Source of the DNA: an uncultured Clostridia bacterium
Lineage (GTDB): Bacteria; Bacillota; Clostridia; Peptostreptococcales; Anaerovoracaceae
Assembly (NCBI GenBank): GCA_946541285.1
Contig: CAMNJG010000003.1
Span: 1 to 28,068, forward strand
DNA length: 28,068 nucleotides
Reading direction: 5' to 3'
This document shows, one piece after another, positions 7,474-14,876 of the stretch. The notes under the pieces are model-generated. The model did no database searches, had not been told where the DNA came from, and worked only from the letters and a program-made list of their open reading frames with translations. The stretch's first letter is position 1. Each line of letters begins with the position of its first letter. The position numbers and the translations under genes are program-made.

Positions 7474-8562
7474 TCACATCCTTTCCGCCACACTGGCCAC
7501 ACTGCGGGCAAAACTCCCGGACATGCTGAGATCCGCGGCTCCTTCCCTGAAAAAGAAACTTCCGGCATCGTACGGGATATGGCAGGCGACATCCGACAAC
7601 TCCATCCGGTCGCTTTTTTCTTCGACAAAGATTTCTCCGGTCACCCGGTCCGAGGAAACCATGTTCATCACATGTATCAGTTCCGTGCCACAGGCAGAAA
7701 CCAGTTCCTCAAGCCAGATCTGTTCTGAGCGATGAATCCCGCGCCGGTAATCATGCAGGACAACGACCCGGTCCGCTGCCCGGAGGAATGTCCTGCCGAC
7801 CGGTTCAACCTGTGGACTGATATCCAGAATCAGTGTGTCGAAAAAGCCCCACTCCGCGATCATCTCCAGCAGCCCGGGGATTTCCTCCCGGGAAAGATCC
7901 GCGATATCGCAGGAAGTCTGTTCCGGCAGGACAAATGCGCTCACCCCGTACTCATCCTCCGCGATAAACCTCTGAGGCGTCACGCGAAAACCGGACGTAA
8001 AATTCAGCAGCAGGAGATTCAGGTCCGACTTTACTTTTGCCTGACGGAAATAGTCATTGAGATTTCCTTCCCTCCCGACCGGAAGAATCACCGGCGATTT
8101 GCCCATGCTTCTCCGCAGCAGCCTGGCGTACATCATGGAAAAAGAAGTTTTTCCGCAGCCTCCCGGAAAGCCGGTTACGCCGATAATCCGCATTTTTCCG
8201 CGGAATTCTGAAACCGGAACCGTGACAGCCGCGTCCGCCAGTTCCACGACCGAGGAAATAATCGAAGACGCACGCTGATATTTAAAGACACGCCGGATCC
8301 CGTCACTTTTCATATCAGGAGATTCCTCCCTGCTGACCAGAAGAACGGTTTTCTCCAGCACATCTTCTCTTTTCAGAATTTCCAGAATCTCCGGATCTTC
8401 CTCCGCCAGAATCAGCCGGACATTTTCCAGTTTCCGTGGATCGTTCCTCACTGGTTCCAGATCCTCTGCCGATGTCAGAATCAGCCCGCTGAGATTCTCC
8501 GCGAGAAAGGATCCGAACCGCGCGCGATAATCCTCGTCACGATCGATTAGCAGTACATTCAT
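7474..8562 (-). CDS. CpaE/TadZ-like ParA-family ATPase
   Basis: A 362-residue protein that opens the pilus operon. Residues 1 to about 115 look like a pseudo-receiver domain (MNVLLIDRDEDYRARF). Residues from about 124 form a ParA/MinD-like ATPase with a P-loop GFPGGCGKTS (131-140) and a later switch motif LILDISPQ. CpaE/TadZ proteins place the Tad machine in the cell. The ParA signature lysine of K-G-G-x-G-K-T is Pro133 here, so ATP-driven dimerisation may differ from classical ParA. The ATG at 8562 has AGGAGG at good spacing. A 31-codon longer reading from 8655 starts upstream of the promoter and is rejected. Confidence 0.84.
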   Translation of the reverse strand: MNVLLIDRDEDYRARFGSFLAENLSGLILTSAEDLEPVRNDPRKLENVRLILAEEDPEILEILKREDVLEKTVLLVSREESPDMKSDGIRRVFKYQRASSIISSVVELADAAVTVPVSEFRGKMRIIGVTGFPGGCGKTSFSMMYARLLRRSMGKSPVILPVGREGNLNDYFRQAKVKSDLNLLLLNFTSGFRVTPQRFIAEDEYGVSAFVLPEQTSCDIADLSREEIPGLLEMIAEWGFFDTLILDISPQVEPVGRTFLRAADRVVVLHDYRRGIHRSEQIWLEELVSACGTELIHVMNMVSSDRVTGEIFVEEKSDRMELSDVACHIPYDAGSFFFREGAADLSMSGSFARSVASVAERM

Positions 8563-8593
8563 CCCGCCCTCCTTTCCAGTTTGTTCCACCCAT

Positions 8594-8622
8594 AGATTAC
8601 CATTTTCTTTTTTGTCTGTCAA
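8594..8622 (-). promoter_or_regulatory. Sigma-A promoter of the Tad operon
   Basis: On the minus strand a perfect TTGACA (8617-8622) and TAATCT (8594-8599) are separated by exactly 17 bases, with a TG extended -10 element just before the -10. The expected start near 8587 leaves a leader of about 25 bases containing the AGGAGG of the first gene. Confidence 0.8.
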
Positions 8623-8714
8623 TATATGTATTACAATTATTTCTTGATTTCCCATAATTATATATATAGTCCATACATCACCTTGTATACATGCGCTGAT
8701 CCTGAAAATTTCTG

Positions 8715-8743
8715 TTTACTATGCAGTAGCAATAGTATATAAT
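8715..8743 (+). promoter_or_regulatory. Sigma-A promoter of dapA
   Basis: TTTACT (8715-8720), a 17-base spacer and a perfect TATAAT (8738-8743) lie about 70 bases upstream of dapA. The promoter is divergent from the Tad promoter with about 90 bases between their -35 boxes. No riboswitch or other leader structure is evident between it and dapA. Confidence 0.78.
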
Positions 8744-8810
8744 GGCTGGAAATTATTTTATTCAGCTACAGGAGTGCAGCGAATGCCGGTAAGACGGCAA
8801 GGAGGTAATT

Positions 8811-9689
8811 ATGTCTATTTTTGAAGGCGCAGGTGTCGCGATTGTTACACCTTTCAGAGATGGGAAAATCGATTTTGACAATTATGGAGAACTGATCGAA
8901 TGGCAGATCGCGGAAGGGACAGATGCGATCATTTCCTGCGGAACCACCGGGGAAGCCTCTACCATGACAGATGAAGAGCAGATTTCTGTTGTCAAATACT
9001 GTGTTGATAAAGTAGCTGGACGTGTTCCTGTTATCGCCGGCGCAGGCAGCAATGACACCGCTCACGGCGTTGTTCTCTCAAAAGAACTCGAAAAAGCAGG
9101 CGCTGACGCACTGCTCCACGTCACTCCTTATTACAATAAATGTACTCAGAAGGGCTATATCGAACATATGAAGGCGATGGCCGAAGCTGTGACGATTCCA
9201 ATCATCCTGTACTCTGTAAAAGGCAGGACCGGATTCAATATCCAGCCTGCGACAGCCGCGAAACTGGCTGAAATCCCGAACATCGTCGCGATCAAGGAAG
9301 CATCCGGCGACATCGTACAGTGTGAAGAAATCCGCAGACTCTGCCCGGATGATTTTGACATTTACTCCGGCAATGATGACATCATTGTACCGCTTCTCTC
9401 CATTGGTTCCAAAGGCGTCATTTCCGTCCTTTCCAACGTAGCTCCTAAGGATACAAGCGAAATGGTACACAAATATCTCGACGGCGACGTAAAAGGAGCC
9501 ATGGACCTGCAGCTGAAGACTCTGCCGCTGATCCGCGCGCTCTTCGCGGAAGTCAATCCGATTCCGGTCAAGGCAGCCCTCGCGCTCATGGGAAAATCCA
9601 ACATGGAATACAGACTCCCGCTCTGTCCTCCTGAAGATTCCACGATTGAGCTGCTGAAAAAAGAACTGACTGCTTACGGTCTCATGTAA
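8811..9689 (+). CDS. dapA: 4-hydroxy-tetrahydrodipicolinate synthase
   Basis: A 292-residue cytoplasmic aldolase-type enzyme that condenses pyruvate with aspartate semialdehyde, the first committed step to diaminopimelate and lysine. Visible motifs: GTTGE (residues 44-48) with the catalytic Thr pair, the substrate tyrosine in TPYYNKC, Tyr134 with GRTG (138-141), and the Schiff-base Lys162 in VAIKEASG. The segment before GRTG reads YSVK where YNVP is common; this is a small variation that keeps the key residues. The ATG at 8811 follows AAGGAGGT. Length is normal. It is the first gene of a dapA-dapB-dapH cluster. Confidence 0.97.
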   Translation: MSIFEGAGVAIVTPFRDGKIDFDNYGELIEWQIAEGTDAIISCGTTGEASTMTDEEQISVVKYCVDKVAGRVPVIAGAGSNDTAHGVVLSKELEKAGADALLHVTPYYNKCTQKGYIEHMKAMAEAVTIPIILYSVKGRTGFNIQPATAAKLAEIPNIVAIKEASGDIVQCEEIRRLCPDDFDIYSGNDDIIVPLLSIGSKGVISVLSNVAPKDTSEMVHKYLDGDVKGAMDLQLKTLPLIRALFAEVNPIPVKAALALMGKSNMEYRLPLCPPEDSTIELLKKELTAYGLM

Positions 9690-9712
9690 GGAAGCGAAAA
9701 CCGTTTTTTACC

Positions 9713-9743
9713 GGGCTGTCCTTCGGGTACAGCCCTTATTTTT
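9713..9743 (+). terminator. Terminator or attenuator between dapA and dapB
   Basis: GGGCTGT (9713-9719) pairs with ACAGCCC (9729-9735) around a TTCG-containing loop, followed by TTATTTTT. It lies 24 bases after dapA. Since dapB starts only 40 bases later and I see no strong promoter between, it probably acts as a partial terminator that lowers dapB and dapH relative to dapA. Confidence 0.75.
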
Positions 9744-9783
9744 AACATAGAAAAAAATTCACGAATTTCGGAGGTAACTGATT

Positions 9784-10536
9784 ATGCTGAATGTAATCCT
9801 GAACGGAGCAAACGGCCGCATGGGCCGTGTCATCAACCGACTGATCTCAGAACACGACGATATGAAGGTAGTTGCCGGTGTCGACATCTCAGCGCAGCAG
9901 CTGGATGATTATCCGATTTACTCTTCTCCGGCCGATATCAGAGAAGACGCTGACGTGGTCATCGATTTCTCGCATTTTTCTGCCGTTCCGGGCATTGTCA
10001 GCTGGTGCGTGGAGCATAAAACCCCTGTCGTTGTCGCGACAACCGCGCTGGATGACGCATGCCAGGAGGCCCTCAATACGGCTGCGGAAGTCATCCCGGT
10101 TTTCCAGTCCGCCAACATGTCTCTTGGTGTCAACGCGCTCCTGAAGGCTGTCGCCGCGATCACACCTGCTCTGGAAGAAAACTTCAACGTGGAGATTATC
10201 GAAAAGCACCATAACAAGAAGCTCGACTCCCCGAGCGGTACCGCGGTCATGCTGGCCGACAAGGTTCAGGAAGTTACGAAGGCTGACAAGAACTATATCT
10301 ACGGACGCCACAGCAAGCATGACGAATTCAGCATGGACGACATCGGAATCCACGCGGTCCGCGGCGGCACCATCCCTGGCATCCACACCGTCATGTACTG
10401 TGGACCGGATGAAGTCATCGAACTGACTCATACAGCATTCTCCCGCGACATCTTCGGCAACGGCGCCCTGACCGCGGCGAAGTTTATCGTACAGCAGCAG
10501 CCGGGCCGCTACAGCATGGATGATGTCCTGAAATAA
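9784..10536 (+). CDS. dapB: 4-hydroxy-tetrahydrodipicolinate reductase
   Basis: A 250-residue NAD(P)H-dependent enzyme catalysing the second step of the pathway, giving tetrahydrodipicolinate. The N-terminal Rossmann motif is GANGRMG (residues 8-14). The catalytic and substrate segment EIIEKHHNKKLDSPSGTA (about 137-154) is intact, with His142 and Lys146 in the expected places. The ATG at 9784 follows GGAGGT. Length is normal for the short Firmicute form. Its product is the branch point where DapH and Ddh, both encoded in this window, compete for substrate. Confidence 0.97.
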   Translation: MLNVILNGANGRMGRVINRLISEHDDMKVVAGVDISAQQLDDYPIYSSPADIREDADVVIDFSHFSAVPGIVSWCVEHKTPVVVATTALDDACQEALNTAAEVIPVFQSANMSLGVNALLKAVAAITPALEENFNVEIIEKHHNKKLDSPSGTAVMLADKVQEVTKADKNYIYGRHSKHDEFSMDDIGIHAVRGGTIPGIHTVMYCGPDEVIELTHTAFSRDIFGNGALTAAKFIVQQQPGRYSMDDVLK

Positions 10537-10570
10537 GGAGCGTCATCAGCCTGAAACGGAGGAGACAGGA

Positions 10571-11290
10571 ATGAGCACACCACTGAACGGTCTGACGGAT
10601 CCTTATGAGATCGCCAGATACATCAGAGAGGCAGAAAAACAGACCACCGCCAAAGCTTATGTCAATGGCGATCTTTCCGACGTAACATTCCGCAATGTAA
10701 AAAAATTCGGTTCCGGTCTTTTCTGGATTCTCATCGGAGATGCCGCCGAAATCAAGGAATGCCTCGCGGCCAGAGATATCGCGGAAGCGGATTATGTCCT
10801 GGAAAACAATATGCGGAATTCCGCTGTTCCGATGCTGGACATCACAGAACTCGGCGCCAGAATCGAACCGGGCGCCATGATCCGGGACGATGTCCTGATC
10901 GCGGATTCCGCGGTCGTCATGATGGGAGCAGTGATCAATATCGGCGCAGTCATCGGTGAAGGCACGATGATCGATATGAACGCGGTCCTCGGCGCCCGTG
11001 CCACCATCGGAAAGAACTGCCACATCGGTGCCGGCGCGGTCATCGCGGGCGTACTCGAACCACCTTCCGCCACTCCGGTCATCATCGAAGACAATGTTCT
11101 GGTCGGTGCGAATGCTGTCGTACTCGAAGGATGCCGGATCGGTGCCAATTCTGTAGTCGCGGCAGGCTCCGTCGTCACTTCGGATGTTCCGCCGGATTGT
11201 GTCGTGGCCGGATCACCGGCAGTCATTGTCAAGGAAAAAGACGAACAGACCGCGGAAAAAACCAGACTGCTCGACGATCTCAGGGGATAG
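10571..11290 (+). CDS. dapH: Tetrahydrodipicolinate N-acetyltransferase
   Basis: A 239-residue enzyme that acetylates tetrahydrodipicolinate with acetyl-CoA, opening the acetylase branch to meso-diaminopimelate. Residues 1 to about 80 match the DapH N-terminal domain (start DPYEIARYIREAEKQT). Residues about 85-215 are a left-handed beta helix of hexapeptide repeats (for example GAVINIGAVIGEGTMIDMNA), ending in the usual GSPAVIVKEKDE. Size and N-terminus favour the acetyl enzyme of Bacillus and Clostridia over the succinyl enzyme DapD, though names are used loosely. The ATG at 10571 follows GGAGGAG, 34 bases after dapB. The later branch enzymes (DapX aminotransferase, DapL-type deacetylase) are not in this window. 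Confidence 0.93.
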   Translation: MSTPLNGLTDPYEIARYIREAEKQTTAKAYVNGDLSDVTFRNVKKFGSGLFWILIGDAAEIKECLAARDIAEADYVLENNMRNSAVPMLDITELGARIEPGAMIRDDVLIADSAVVMMGAVINIGAVIGEGTMIDMNAVLGARATIGKNCHIGAGAVIAGVLEPPSATPVIIEDNVLVGANAVVLEGCRIGANSVVAAGSVVTSDVPPDCVVAGSPAVIVKEKDEQTAEKTRLLDDLRG

Positions 11291-11328
11291 GATCAGAAAC
11301 TGTACATCCCGATCACAGAAACAATCTC

Positions 11329-11376
11329 CCGGAGAGGTTCGGACCATTCCCGCGCTTCCGAACTTCTCCGGTTTTT
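11329..11376 (+). terminator. Terminator of the dapA-dapB-dapH unit
   Basis: A 15-bp stem (11329-11343 with 11357-11371, one G-U pair) is followed by TTTTT. It lies 38 bases after dapH and separates it from the riboswitch-controlled lysA unit. Confidence 0.85.
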
Positions 11377-11522
11377 CACGCGCCGGATGCCGGACGGATC
11401 ACGCACAGAGGGAAATGACACACTGTCCCATTCCACAGGATTGCAAAGATACCGAATTAATCACCTCCTGAAACTATAAACAGGAAAAAAAACATTTTTT
11501 TTAAAAAACATCGGAATTATTA

Positions 11523-11551
11523 TTGAAATACAATCAAAGTAATGCTAATAT
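11523..11551 (+). promoter_or_regulatory. Sigma-A promoter of the lysA-ddh unit
   Basis: TTGAAA (11523-11528), a 17-base spacer and TAATAT (11546-11551) with a TG extended -10 element. Transcription should start near 11558, right at the 5' edge of the riboswitch. The stretch 11377-11522 before it is AT-rich and otherwise featureless. Confidence 0.8.
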
Positions 11552-11555
11552 ACAC

Positions 11556-11720
11556 AGCATGATAGAGGCGCGGAGGCGACGATACCGGAAAGAGCCGGCG
11601 GGCGACAGGATTTCCGGTAAAAGCAAATCCGCCGAACTGTCTGTCAGGGCACTGACAGATGGTGGTCATACCGAAAAGATCTGTATGACTGTCTACTGAC
11701 GTAGGGGTGCTATCTTGAAT
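11556..11720 (+). promoter_or_regulatory. Lysine riboswitch (L box) aptamer
   Basis: The leader has the conserved L-box blocks in order: GATAGAGGCGCG (11561-11572) at the 5' side, CCGCCGAA in the middle (about 11628-11635), and GGGGTGCTATC (11704-11714) at the 3' side. The closing helix P1 pairs GATAG (11561-11565) with CTATC (11710-11714). Several internal hairpins are visible, for example CTGTCAG with CTGACAG near 11639-11660. Lysine binding should stabilise P1 and switch off lysA-ddh. Recognition is by comparison with the remembered B. subtilis lysC leader. Confidence 0.9.
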
Positions 11721-11729
11721 GGTATTTAT

Positions 11730-11765
11730 ATGCCGGCGGATAGAACTCTGCCGGCATTTTTATTT
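11730..11765 (+). terminator. Riboswitch-controlled attenuator before lysA
   Basis: ATGCCGGC (11730-11737) pairs with GCCGGCAT (11750-11757), followed by a T-rich tract ending 11 bases before lysA. The loop contains GATAG (11739-11743), a copy of the 5' strand of aptamer helix P1. It could pair with CTATC (11710-11714) when lysine is absent and trap the left terminator arm in a loop. This gives a simple OFF switch; the competing pairing is inference. Confidence 0.85.
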
Positions 11766-11776
11766 AGGAGGAACTT

Positions 11777-13033
11777 ATGTCTGAAATCGGCGGTATGAAC
11801 ATTCAGAAACTGGCAGAAACCCATGGGACGCCTCTGGTCGTTTATGATGAGAACGCTCTCAGGGACAAACTCACATTATTCACGAAGCATTTCAAATCCG
11901 ATTTCCTGGAAACTGATGTCATCTATGCTTCAAAAGCTTTTAACTGCAAGGCGATGATATCACTGATCGAAGAATACGGATGCTGTCTGGATGTTGTTTC
12001 CGGCGGGGAACTTTACACCGCCTTCAAAGCCGGTTATGACTGTTCGAAAATCTTCTTCCACGGCAACAATAAAACACCGGCCGAAATCAAAATGGCACTG
12101 GACTTCGGTGTCGGTACCATCATCATTGACAACGAGATGGAAGCTGCGGAACTGGCGAAACAGATTCAGGGAACAGACAAAAAAGTAAATGTTCTTCTGA
12201 GAGTGAATCCCGGTATTGAAGCGCACACCCACGAGTACATCGTCACAGCTCATGTGGATTCCAAATTCGGCATCTCCATGCTGGACGAGGAGCAGATCGT
12301 GAATGTCATAAAAATGCTGGACAGCTGTGACAATATCACGTATGAAGGGCTGCATGCCCACATCGGTTCACAGATCTTCGATAAAAAAGCGTTTTCGGAA
12401 CTGGTCAGGAAGATGTTCGCCTTCGCGGCAGAGCTGAAAAACGCGCATGGCATCGAGGGAACCACCATCAATCTCGGTGGTGGTTTCGCAGCACTGTATA
12501 CCGCTGAAGATCATCCGATCCCGATCGACGAAGTCTGCGCTGAAATCCTGCATACCTGTGAAGAAGAAAATCAGAAGATCGGCAATCTGATCCGAAGAAT
12601 CTGTATCGAACCGGGCCGCAGCATTGTCGGTGAAGCAGGATATAATTTTTACACAGTCGGATATATCAAAAAGACGCCGAACAAACTGTACGCATTTGTC
12701 GATGGCGGGATGAGCGACAACATCCGTCCGGCTTTATATCAGGCAAAATACGACGCATTCATTGCCGGCAAGGAAAATGAAGCACCTTACGCCGATTATA
12801 CAATCGCCGGTAAATGCTGTGAATCAGGGGATATCCTGATCCAGTCGATTGCGCTGCCGGAAGTCGAAACGGGAGATATCCTGGTCATGAAGACCACCGG
12901 TGCCTATGGCTATTCCATGGCCAGCCACTACAACAAACTTGCACTTCCGGCTGTCGTCTTTGTCAGGGACGGACAGGCAAGGGAAGTCATTGAGAGGGAA
13001 ACCTATGATCATCTGATTTCCCTGGAAAAATAG
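11777..13033 (+). CDS. lysA: Diaminopimelate decarboxylase
   Basis: A 418-residue PLP enzyme that converts meso-diaminopimelate to lysine, the last step of the pathway. Visible motifs: the PLP lysine in YASKAFNCK (Lys53), HIGSQ, the glycine-rich phosphate loop GGGFAA, EPGRSIVGEAG and the active-site cysteine region GKCCESGD. Length is normal for the family. The ATG at 11777 follows TAGGAGGA directly after the riboswitch terminator. It is co-transcribed with ddh 20 bases downstream, so free lysine should reduce both. Confidence 0.97.
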   Translation: MSEIGGMNIQKLAETHGTPLVVYDENALRDKLTLFTKHFKSDFLETDVIYASKAFNCKAMISLIEEYGCCLDVVSGGELYTAFKAGYDCSKIFFHGNNKTPAEIKMALDFGVGTIIIDNEMEAAELAKQIQGTDKKVNVLLRVNPGIEAHTHEYIVTAHVDSKFGISMLDEEQIVNVIKMLDSCDNITYEGLHAHIGSQIFDKKAFSELVRKMFAFAAELKNAHGIEGTTINLGGGFAALYTAEDHPIPIDEVCAEILHTCEEENQKIGNLIRRICIEPGRSIVGEAGYNFYTVGYIKKTPNKLYAFVDGGMSDNIRPALYQAKYDAFIAGKENEAPYADYTIAGKCCESGDILIQSIALPEVETGDILVMKTTGAYGYSMASHYNKLALPAVVFVRDGQAREVIERETYDHLISLEK

Positions 13034-13053
13034 AAAAACAGGAGGAAAACAAC

Positions 13054-14040
13054 ATGAAAACCAGAATTGGCATACTCGGCTACGGCAACCTCGGCCGCGG
13101 GGTGGAATGCGCCGTAAGGGAAACTTCGGATATGGAACTGTGTGCCGTATTCACACGCCGTGACCCTTCTTCCTTATCGATCCGGACAGAGAATGTTCCG
13201 GTCGTCAGTGTCAATGATATCCAGGACTGGAAAGACAGAATCGACGTACTGGTAATCTGCGGCGGCAGTGCTACGGATCTGCCGGTACAGACCCCGGAAT
13301 ACGCGAAATATTTCAACGTCATTGACAGCTTTGATACCCATGCCAACATCCCGCAGCATTTCGCGGCGGTTGACGCTGCCGCCAGGGAAAACGGCCATAC
13401 GGCCATGATTTCTGTCGGCTGGGATCCGGGGATGTTCTCTGTACTCAGAGCCTACTCTTCCGCAATCCTGCCGAACGGCAATGATTATACCTTCTGGGGC
13501 AAAGGTGTCTCCCAGGGACATTCCGATGCGATCCGCAGAATCGAAGGCGTTGCCAATGCCAAGCAGTATACCATCCCTGTCGATTCCGCCCTGGAAGCAG
13601 TCAGAAACGGCGAAAATCCGGAACTGACCACCAGACAGAAGCACACCCGCGAATGCTTCGTCGTCCTCAAAGAAGGCGCGGACGCTGCGAAGGTGGAAAA
13701 AGAGATCGTGGAAATGCCGAATTACTTTGCGGACTATGATACCACTGTACATTTCATCTCTGCCGAAGAATTTGAAAGAGATCATTCCGGTCTCGCCCAC
13801 GGCGGCTTCGTCTTCCGTTCCGGTGTCACCGGAATGGAGCATGAGCATAATCATGTGATTGAATTCTCACTGAAGCTGGATTCCAATCCGGAATTCACAT
13901 CCAGTGTCATCATCGCCTATGCCCGCGCGATCAAACGTCTTTTCGACAAAGATGACTTCGGCTGCAAGACAGTCTTTGACATCCCTCCGGTACTCTTAAG
14001 TGAAATGAGCCCGGAAGAAATGAGAAGCCACCTGCTTTAA
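13054..14040 (+). CDS. ddh: meso-Diaminopimelate dehydrogenase
   Basis: A 328-residue NADPH-dependent enzyme that converts tetrahydrodipicolinate, ammonia and NADPH directly to meso-diaminopimelate in one reversible step. The Rossmann motif GYGNLGRG lies at residues 9-16. The family phrases VGWDPGMFS, FWGKGVSQGHSDAIRRI and MEHEHNHVIEF are present and no residue seems missing. The ATG at 13054 follows AGGAGG, 20 bases after lysA, and a strong terminator follows. It sits in the riboswitch unit with lysA, while dapA, dapB and dapH form a separate unit. With DapH also present, the organism has two routes across the same gap. Confidence 0.96.
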   Translation: MKTRIGILGYGNLGRGVECAVRETSDMELCAVFTRRDPSSLSIRTENVPVVSVNDIQDWKDRIDVLVICGGSATDLPVQTPEYAKYFNVIDSFDTHANIPQHFAAVDAAARENGHTAMISVGWDPGMFSVLRAYSSAILPNGNDYTFWGKGVSQGHSDAIRRIEGVANAKQYTIPVDSALEAVRNGENPELTTRQKHTRECFVVLKEGADAAKVEKEIVEMPNYFADYDTTVHFISAEEFERDHSGLAHGGFVFRSGVTGMEHEHNHVIEFSLKLDSNPEFTSSVIIAYARAIKRLFDKDDFGCKTVFDIPPVLLSEMSPEEMRSHLL

Positions 14041-14063
14041 ACAGCAGTCTTTCAAAAAAAATG

Positions 14064-14100
14064 ACGAAGGTATCTGTCCGGAAGATACCTTCGTTTTTTT
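14064..14100. terminator. Bidirectional terminator between ddh and the SDR gene
   Basis: A perfect 12-bp stem (14064-14075 with 14083-14094) around a 7-base loop is flanked by T runs on both strands: seven T after it on the plus strand, and A8 at 14054-14061 read as T on the minus strand. It serves the convergent ddh and SDR transcripts. Confidence 0.92.
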
Positions 14101-14144
14101 ATTCCATCCTGGTATTCCTGAAGCAGGATGCCAGAACCGCCCAC

Positions 14145-14876
14145 CTACAGAATGCCGCCGTCAACACCGATGACCTGTCCTGTAATATAGCGGGCTTCCT
14201 GAGAAGCCAGAAAAGAAACCACTCCTGCGACTTCGGAGGCACTGCCGATCCGCTGGAGCGGTATCTCATCCCGAAGCTCCTCCATCACCTCCGGCGTGAT
14301 CTCCTCATTCATTTCCGTATCGATCACTCCCGGTGCCACACAGTTCACGGTAATCCCACTGGGGCCCAGTTCCTTCGCCAGAGACTTCGTAAAACCGATG
14401 ACGGCGGCTTTGGATGTGGAATACGCCACTTCACAGGAAGCTCCGGCGATCCCCCACATCGAAGAGAGATTGATAATCCGTCCGCTTTTGCGGCTGATCA
14501 TCTGCGGTACAAACGCCCTGCAGGTGTTATACAGTCCTCTGACGTTGACTCCCATCATTCGGTCCCAGTCTTCCTCTGTCGTATCCGTAAACATTTTAAT
14601 CTGGGCAATGCCCGCGTTATTGACCAGGACATCAACTCTGCCAAAGCGCTTCATGATCTGGAGCGCCGCTTCTTCCACCTGCTCTGTATCCGCCACATCG
14701 CATTGATAGATCTCTGTATCCGTCCCCTTCGCCCTCAGTTCCTCCGCCACGCGCTGTGCCGTCTCTTTCCTCCGGGCGTAGAGGATGGCCAGCCGGTATC
14801 CGGCAGCGGCCAGTTTTCTCGAAACAGCCAGGCCGATCCCCCTGGAACCGCCTGTCACAACGGCTGTGTCATTCAT
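14145..14876 (-). CDS. ymfI: SDR oxidoreductase, probable elongation factor P 5-aminopentanone reductase
   Basis: A 243-residue short-chain dehydrogenase. Visible: the NAD(P)-binding GGSRGIG (about residues 9-15), NNAG, catalytic Ser in LSSMWG, Tyr and Lys in YSTSK, and the C-terminal GQVIGVDGG. It resembles FabG, but the stretch SSMWGIAGASCEV and the IAQIKMFTDTTEEDWDRMM segment match, from memory, the YmfI group, which reduces 5-aminopentanone on Lys of elongation factor P in Bacillus. No fatty-acid synthesis genes are adjacent, which also argues against FabG. The ATG at 14876 overlaps the small membrane protein gene by 8 bases; the GGAGGGACTGGG before it gives a usable ribosome site. The general SDR call is certain, the EF-P role is likely. 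Confidence 0.82.
   Translation of the reverse strand: MNDTAVVTGGSRGIGLAVSRKLAAAGYRLAILYARRKETAQRVAEELRAKGTDTEIYQCDVADTEQVEEAALQIMKRFGRVDVLVNNAGIAQIKMFTDTTEEDWDRMMGVNVRGLYNTCRAFVPQMISRKSGRIINLSSMWGIAGASCEVAYSTSKAAVIGFTKSLAKELGPSGITVNCVAPGVIDTEMNEEITPEVMEELRDEIPLQRIGSASEVAGVVSFLASQEARYITGQVIGVDGGIL

Noticed and set aside
8563..8655. Longer N-terminus for the CpaE-like protein
   Set aside because: The added 31 codons run across the TTGACA and -10 boxes of the operon promoter, and the internal ATG at 8562 has a near-ideal ribosome site.
14145..14876. Naming the SDR as FabG of fatty acid synthesis
   Set aside because: The fold is the same, but no acpP, fabD, fabF or plsX gene is near, and the SSMWG-x-AGASCEV region fits the EF-P reductase group better.
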